NCBI GenBank assembly: GCA_027484145.1
Contig: JAIXUH010000002.1
Coordinates: 558,001-622,000, forward strand
DNA: 64,000 nt
Source: Rhodobacter sp.
GTDB lineage: Bacteria > Pseudomonadota > Alphaproteobacteria > Rhodobacterales > Rhodobacteraceae
Reading direction: 5' to 3'
Positions 59,588 through 64,000 of the stretch are shown here, in pieces. Within the stretch, counting starts at the first letter, position 1. Every line of letters starts with the position of its first letter. The position numbers and the translations under genes were made by a program. Below the pieces are notes generated by a model. That model searched no databases and was not told where the DNA came from. It saw only the letters and a program-made list of their open reading frames with translations.

Positions 59588-60655
59588 TCAGGCGCCCCAA
59601 GTGCGGCGCAGGACAGCGACCCAGTTGCCCCAAGCCAGCTTGTGCATCAGCGCATCGTTCACCCCATGCGCTGACATCGCCGCCAAAAGGCGCGGCAGCC
59701 GTGTGACATCGCCAATATCCTTGGGCACAGTTGCCCCGTCAAAGTCAGAGCCAAAGCCGACATGATCTTCGCCCAGATGGCGGATCAGGTGATCCAGATG
59801 GCGCATGAACGGATCAAGCGTCATCTCGGGTGATTTGCGGCCATCTTCGCGCAGAAACACCGTCGCAAAGTTGATGCCCACCATACCGCCACTGTCGCGG
59901 ATCATGCCAAGCTGCCGGTCGGTCAGGTTGCGCGTGGACGGCGTCACCTCCCAGGCGTTGGAATGGGTCGCGACCAGCGGCGCGTCTGACAGGCGCGCCA
60001 CATCCTCGACGCCCTTGGCGTTCAGATGGCTCAGGTCGATCAACACGCGCAATTCGTTGCAGACCCGCACGAGGCGTTTGCCCGCTTCGGTCAGCCCCGG
60101 CCCGGTATCGGGATCACCTGGAAAGCGGAAAGGCACGCCATGGCCAAAGACGGTTGGCCTGCTCCACACCGGGCCAAGCGAGCGCAAGCCCATGGCGTGA
60201 AAGCTGTAAAGCGCATCGCAGCCTCCATCAATCGCCTCGGCCCCCTCCATATGCATCACCCCGGCGATGGCACCAGCGGCGCGCGCAGCCTCGATCTCGG
60301 CGGCAGTGCGGCACAGCCGGAACGCCCCCTTGGCCGCGCGCTCCATCCACAGCAAATGCCCGGCCGCGGCCATCGCCATCGGCAATGCTTCGGCCTGTGT
60401 CAGCAGCGCGGGCAGCGCAATGTCATAGGGCGGTGCGTCCATCAGCGCATCCAGATCCTCGACCTTTGCCATCGACGCGGATGGCACATAGATCGCGAAC
60501 ATCCCCCCTGCAAATCCGCCCTTTTGCATGCGCGGCAGGTCAAGGTGGCCCTTGCCTTCCGCACCCAGCCAAATCGCCTCGCGGCGGTCGGGCGCGCGCA
60601 AAAGGTGCATCAGAATGTCATTGTGACCATCGAAAACAGGCGTGGGTTCGGGCAT
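59588..60655 (-). CDS. Membrane dipeptidase-like M19 metallopeptidase
   Basis: The 355-residue enzyme has the renal dipeptidase pattern: HxD zinc ligands in DGHNDIL (about residues 8-14), HMEGAEAI with the bridging Glu (about 139), SHLNAKGVED and ATHSNAWEV with the other ligands, and FGSDFDGATVP near the end. It hydrolyses dipeptides and some beta-lactam analogues. No signal peptide is seen, so it may be cytoplasmic. It stands alone, with only 13 bp to the DUF1127 gene. Confidence 0.88.
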   Translation of the reverse strand: MPEPTPVFDGHNDILMHLLRAPDRREAIWLGAEGKGHLDLPRMQKGGFAGGMFAIYVPSASMAKVEDLDALMDAPPYDIALPALLTQAEALPMAMAAAGHLLWMERAAKGAFRLCRTAAEIEAARAAGAIAGVMHMEGAEAIDGGCDALYSFHAMGLRSLGPVWSRPTVFGHGVPFRFPGDPDTGPGLTEAGKRLVRVCNELRVLIDLSHLNAKGVEDVARLSDAPLVATHSNAWEVTPSTRNLTDRQLGMIRDSGGMVGINFATVFLREDGRKSPEMTLDPFMRHLDHLIRHLGEDHVGFGSDFDGATVPKDIGDVTRLPRLLAAMSAHGVNDALMHKLAWGNWVAVLRRTWGA

Positions 60656-60688
60656 GGCGCGCTAGGGCTCCGCTGTGTGCTCTGGCAA

Positions 60689-61120
60689 TCAGGAACAGCA
60701 TTCCGCTGCAACCGCAAGCCCGGCTTGCGGCTTTGCTCCATCGCCAAGGCCTGCCAGAATCGGGCAATCGGGGCGGCCATCCCCGGCGCAGGACTGCACT
60801 AGATGTGACAGCGTCGCCTCCATGGCCCGAAGCTCGGCAATCTTCTCGGCGATCTTGTGCAGATGAGCCTCGGCCACCGCCTTGACGTCGGAACTGGCAC
60901 GGCTGCGATCTTCGTACAGCGCCAAGAGCGTGCGGCAATCCTCGATCGAAAAGCCAAGCGAGCGGGCACGCGCCAAGAACGCCAGCTTGTGCAGATCGCT
61001 TTCGCGAAAACTGCGATAGCCGTTGGCCGACCGCAAAGGCCGGATCAGGCCGATGTCCTCATAATACCGGATCGTCTTGGCTGGCAGGCCCGACCGCTCG
61101 GCCACATCTTTGATGTTCAT
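60689..61120 (-). CDS. cueR: Cu(I)-responsive MerR-family regulator CueR
   Basis: The 143-residue protein has the MerR N-terminal HTH ([21 protein letters not shown], in part) and the dimer helix. The metal-binding loop C111-AGDGRPD-C119 has the CueR spacing for Cu(I). It ends in an additional CC pair (AAECCS). It overlaps copA by 4 bp and would bind the two operator boxes at 63.6-63.7 kb. CueR twists the 19-bp promoter spacer upon Cu(I) binding to activate transcription. Confidence 0.93.
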   Translation of the reverse strand: MNIKDVAERSGLPAKTIRYYEDIGLIRPLRSANGYRSFRESDLHKLAFLARARSLGFSIEDCRTLLALYEDRSRASSDVKAVAEAHLHKIAEKIAELRAMEATLSHLVQSCAGDGRPDCPILAGLGDGAKPQAGLAVAAECCS

Positions 61121-63564
61121 CGCCGCACCCCTTTCACGACCTTCAGCCGCAACGCATTTGACAGAACAAAGATCGACGACAGCGCCATGGCCCCCGCCGC
61201 CAACATCGGCGAAAGCTGCGGCCCGCCAAAGGGCACAAGGGCCCCTGCCGCCACCGGAATCAGCGCCGCATTATACCCAAAGGCCCAGACAAGGTTCTGC
61301 CGGATGTTGCCCAGCGTGGCGCGGGCCATGATAACCGCATCTGCCACGGCAAGCGGATCGCCTGTCATCAGCACGACATCCCCCGCCTCGATGGCGATAT
61401 CGGTGCCCGTGCCCATGGCGATGCCAACGCCAGCCGCCGCAAGGGCGGGCGCGTCGTTGATGCCGTCACCGACAAAAGCCGTGGCATCCCCCATCGCGCG
61501 TATGGCGGCCAGTTTGCCGTCGGGCAGCACACCGGCCTGCACATCGGTGATCCCCAGACGCGCCGCGATTGCCCGCGCCGCCGCCTCGGTATCGCCGGAG
61601 ATCATCGAGGCGCTGACCTTCAGATCCTGAAGGGCGGCAATGGCCGCCGCTGCGTGCGGCTTGATCGTGTCACTGACGGTGATCAGCCCGATCACCTGCC
61701 CCGCGCGACCAACATAAAGCACCGACTGGCCCTGCGCCGCCGCGGTGGCCGCCTGCTGCGACAAAGCCGGTGGCAGGGCAGCAAACATCCGCGCCGCACC
61801 AACGCTGATCTGCGCCCCATCGACCATCGCTTCGGCGCCCCAACCGGGCCGCGCGACAAAGCCTGTGGCGGCGGGCACGGCCACGGCTTGCCGCGTCGCC
61901 TCAGCCAGTACCGCCTGTGCCAACGGGTGCTCTGACGCCGCCTCCACTGCAGCAGCAAGCGCCAGAGTCTCGGGGGCGCCCTCGATCTGCGTCACCTTGG
62001 GGTGGCCTTCGGTCAGGGTGCCGGTTTTGTCAAAAGCGATCTTCTGCACACCGGCCAGCCGCTGCAGCGCCTCGCCGCGCCGGAACAATACCCCCATTTC
62101 GGCCGCGCGTCCTGTTCCCACCAGAATGGACACGGGCGTTGCCAGCCCCATGGCGCAGGGGCAGGCGATGATCAGCACCGACACGCCCGCCACCAATGCC
62201 TCGGCCAGACCGGGGCCGAAGGCCAGCCACAGGCCGGCGGTCACCACGGCAAGGCCCATCACCACTGGCACGAACCACAGCGTCACCCGATCCACCAGCG
62301 CCTGCACCGGCAGCTTGCCGCCCTGCGCCTGTTCCACAAGGGCAGTGATCCGCGCCAGTACCGTGCCAGCCCCCACCTGACTGATCTGCAGACGCAAGGT
62401 GCCATTGCCGTTGACCGTGCCACCTGTTGCCGCATCGCCCGGACCCTTGGCCACAGGCAGGGGCTCTCCGGTCAGCATCGCCTCATCCACGGCGGACTGA
62501 CCTTCCAGCACGATCCCGTCCACGGGGATACGCTCGCCCGGCCGGATCTGCACCACCATGCCGGGGGTCAGCGTGGCCACCGGCTGGTCCACGACCACAC
62601 CATCCACCCCTTCAACCCGCGCCGTCTTTGGCTGCAGCCGCACCAGCCGCGCAATGGCGGCACCCGCTTGTCCGCGCGCCCGCGCCTCCAGTGTGCGGCC
62701 CACTAGCACCAGCGTCACGATCACGGCGGCGGCCTCGAAATACACCGCGCGCGCGGCTTCGGGGACCAGCCCCGGCACAAAGACCACGACCGACGAATAG
62801 GCCCATGCCGACAGCGTGCCAACGGCGACCAGCGAATTCATGTCCGGCCCGCCACGCAAAAGCGCAGGCACCCCCTTGGTCAGAAAGTGCCGCCCCGGAA
62901 AGGCCAGAACCAGCGTTGTAAGCACAAACTGCATCAACCACAGCGGCTGCGCGCCAAAGGTGCCCAAAAGCCAATGGTGAAACGGCGCAAAGACGTGGCC
63001 GCCCATTTCGGTCACGAACACCGGCAGGGTCAGGATGGCCGCCAGCCCCGCCTGCCGGGCCAGCCTGCCCACCTCATCGTCGGCCCCACCGGATTGCCCC
63101 GCACCCTCCTCGGCACCCTGAGGATGCGCGCTGTAACCGGCCCGCCCCACCGCAGCAGCCAACCCTGCCACATCTGTACCGGCCAGCACAGTCACACTGG
63201 CCTGCCGCAGCGCCAGATTGGCCGTCGCGGCAAGCACACCCGGTTGGGCCTGCAAGACGCGCTCAACACGCCCGGTGCAGGCGGCACAGGTCATCCCGTC
63301 CACCGACAGGGTGATGTGATCCTGCTTTGCCGGATACCCCGCCTGATCCAGCGCCGCCATCAGGGTCGGCGCCAAGCCACGCGCCGTTGTGGGGGCAATG
63401 AACCGCACATCGGACGTGTTGGTGGACAGATTCACCGTGGCCCGCACCACACCCGGCACGGCAGAGACGGCGCGTTCCGCCCGCAACACGCAAGAGGCGC
63501 AAGACAACCCCTCAAGCGTCAGACGCAGGCTGTGTTCTGTCGGGGGGGCAGGCAATTCCGTCAT
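61117..63564 (-). CDS. copA: Cu(I)-exporting P1B-type ATPase CopA
   Basis: The 815-residue pump has two N-terminal heavy-metal domains (C22-x2-C25 and C93-x2-C96), eight membrane helices, the CPC motif in [13 protein letters not shown], the phosphorylation site DKTGTLTEG, and [11 protein letters not shown]. It exports Cu(I) to the periplasm using ATP. ATG 63564 is preferred, with AAAGGAT upstream. cueR follows with 4-bp overlap, so the regulator is made with its target. Confidence 0.96.
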   Translation of the reverse strand: MTELPAPPTEHSLRLTLEGLSCASCVLRAERAVSAVPGVVRATVNLSTNTSDVRFIAPTTARGLAPTLMAALDQAGYPAKQDHITLSVDGMTCAACTGRVERVLQAQPGVLAATANLALRQASVTVLAGTDVAGLAAAVGRAGYSAHPQGAEEGAGQSGGADDEVGRLARQAGLAAILTLPVFVTEMGGHVFAPFHHWLLGTFGAQPLWLMQFVLTTLVLAFPGRHFLTKGVPALLRGGPDMNSLVAVGTLSAWAYSSVVVFVPGLVPEAARAVYFEAAAVIVTLVLVGRTLEARARGQAGAAIARLVRLQPKTARVEGVDGVVVDQPVATLTPGMVVQIRPGERIPVDGIVLEGQSAVDEAMLTGEPLPVAKGPGDAATGGTVNGNGTLRLQISQVGAGTVLARITALVEQAQGGKLPVQALVDRVTLWFVPVVMGLAVVTAGLWLAFGPGLAEALVAGVSVLIIACPCAMGLATPVSILVGTGRAAEMGVLFRRGEALQRLAGVQKIAFDKTGTLTEGHPKVTQIEGAPETLALAAAVEAASEHPLAQAVLAEATRQAVAVPAATGFVARPGWGAEAMVDGAQISVGAARMFAALPPALSQQAATAAAQGQSVLYVGRAGQVIGLITVSDTIKPHAAAAIAALQDLKVSASMISGDTEAAARAIAARLGITDVQAGVLPDGKLAAIRAMGDATAFVGDGINDAPALAAAGVGIAMGTGTDIAIEAGDVVLMTGDPLAVADAVIMARATLGNIRQNLVWAFGYNAALIPVAAGALVPFGGPQLSPMLAAGAMALSSIFVLSNALRLKVVKGVRR

Positions 63565-63587
63565 GATCCATCCTTTGATGCCTACCA

Positions 63588-63618
63588 CACATGGGGGTTC
63601 CAGCGTTGGGAAGGTCAA
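63588..63618 (-). promoter_or_regulatory. CueR-type promoter/operator driving copA-cueR
   Basis: On the minus strand TTGACC and CATGTG are separated by 19 bp, the stretched spacer of MerR-family promoters. The box reads ACCTTCC-N7-GGAACC (63595-63615 on the plus strand as its complement). It lies 24-54 bp before the copA start. Confidence 0.72.
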
Positions 63619-63678
63619 GGCCCTGACCAAGACAAAAGACGGGCTGCCAGAGATATCGAAAAAACTGCTGCCGACATC

Positions 63679-63709
63679 TTGACCTTCCGGTTACTGGAAC
63701 CGCCAGATG
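63679..63709 (+). promoter_or_regulatory. CueR-type promoter/operator driving copZ
   Basis: TTGACC (63679-63684) and CAGATG (63704-63709) are separated by 19 bp and contain ACCTTCC-N7-GGAACC (63682-63702). It is a near twin of the minus-strand box, pointing the opposite way, 20 bp before copZ. Confidence 0.72.
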
Positions 63710-63729
63710 AAGGCATGAAGGAGAACACC

Positions 63730-63927
63730 ATGATCACGCTTTTCGTTCCCGACATGACCTGCGGCCACTGCAAGGCCTCGGTCGAAGCGGCCCTTGGCCC
63801 GATTGCCAGTGCCGTCAAGGTTGATCTGCCCAACCACCGCGTCACCATCGAGGACGCCGCATCCTCCGCCCGCGCAATCGCGGCACTTGATGCGATCGGC
63901 TTTCCCGCCCAAGTGGTTGACGCATAA
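63730..63927 (+). CDS. copZ: Copper chaperone CopZ (heavy-metal-associated domain)
   Basis: The 65-residue HMA protein has the metal-binding C11-G-H-C14 (MTCGHC) and the usual ferredoxin-like fold (SVEAALGPI, VDLPNHRVTI). It would hand Cu(I) to CopA. AAGGAGA precedes ATG 63730. It is divergent from copA and has its own CueR box. Confidence 0.93.
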   Translation: MITLFVPDMTCGHCKASVEAALGPIASAVKVDLPNHRVTIEDAASSARAIAALDAIGFPAQVVDA

Positions 63928-63933
63928 CGCAAC

Positions 63934-63979
63934 GGCAACTGCGCGGCCTGTCGCTGATGTGAACGGGACAGGCGTTGCC
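63934..63979 (+). terminator. Nested hairpin after copZ
   Basis: GGCAAC (63934-63939) pairs with GTTGCC (63974-63979), and GCCTGTC (63946-63952) with GACAGGC (63967-63973), giving a bulged compound stem of 13 bp followed by CTTTCC. No long T-run; a weak terminator or repeat. Confidence 0.4.
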
Positions 63980-64000
63980 CTTTCCACACATCCCGGCTAA

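Overview
The window is an ordinary chromosomal segment from a GC-rich alphaproteobacterium, almost certainly Rhodobacteraceae/Paracoccaceae (Rhodobacter, Gemmobacter, Tabrizicola or a relative; I cannot fix the genus). The family call rests on the argS-SPOR-nagZ-scpA-scpB order, a gene-transfer-agent type holin/endolysin pair, a split corrinoid methyltransferase module next to a RamA-like activator, IalB, DUF1127 and Cu-responsive CueR/CopA/CopZ. I see no insertion sequence, prophage, CRISPR array or rRNA. There are two tRNAs: Gln(TTG) and Gly(CCC).

Layout. 1-3.4 kb: 3' end of an NhaA-type antiporter, then capsule-export genes kpsT and kpsE. 3.4-9.4 kb: HI0933-type flavoprotein, tRNA-Gln, aroB-aroK, and a divergent run of two unknowns plus xerD. 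9.4-16.2 kb: CorC-like CBS protein, HerA-like ATPase, IalB, and a lipid A/acyl-carrier cluster (beta-ketoacyl-ACP synthase, ACP, lpxD). 16.2-20.7 kb: L,D-transpeptidase diverging from a DUF882 M15-like protein, then rlmE and ppx. 20.9-25.7 kb: a C1/corrinoid block (small 'virulence factor' family protein, MetF-like reductase, methyl-THF:corrinoid methyltransferase, a 75-residue unknown, RamA-like ASKHA ferredoxin protein). 25.7-27.6 kb: ECF sigma, RskA-like anti-sigma and fasciclin protein. 27.8-30.7 kb: flavodoxin-fold oxidoreductase, tRNA-Gly, RidA, secreted unknown, glycosyltransferase. 30.7-34.4 kb: zwf-pgl-pgi operon with a LacI-type palindrome in its leader. 34.6-39.2 kb: HNH endonuclease, orphan ABC permease, NosR-like flavin/Fe-S membrane protein and ApbE. 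39.2-44.9 kb: small protein, scpB, scpA, nagZ, SPOR, argS (read right to left). 45-48.5 kb: GTA-type holin and lysozyme, ccmE, murI, PlsC-like acyltransferase. 48.7-52 kb: LysR regulator, a candidate suhB/MmgR-like small RNA, and a MAPEG-DGPF-ECF42 operon. 52.2-55.5 kb: purL, GNAT, bolA, grxD. 55.6-59.6 kb: lysozyme-inhibitor-like lipoprotein, zapA, coiled-coil protein, tkt, DUF1127. 59.6-64 kb: M19 dipeptidase, cueR, copA, copZ.

Most genes are housekeeping: envelope (kps, lpxD/ACP/KAS, L,D-transpeptidase, nagZ, murI), central carbon (zwf-pgl-pgi, tkt), chromosome segregation (scpAB, xerD), and translation or RNA modification (argS, rlmE, tRNAs). The most interesting parts are regulatory and accessory: the corrinoid/methionine block with its 75-residue companion and two Arg-rich tails, the sigma/anti-sigma/fasciclin trio with a matching ECF promoter, the ECF42 operon with its own candidate promoter, the orphan NosR-like/ApbE pair, divergent CueR boxes, and two candidate small RNAs. 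Starts were chosen by ribosome-binding site, operon overlap and known family N-termini. Every family call is from sequence reading only, with no database search.
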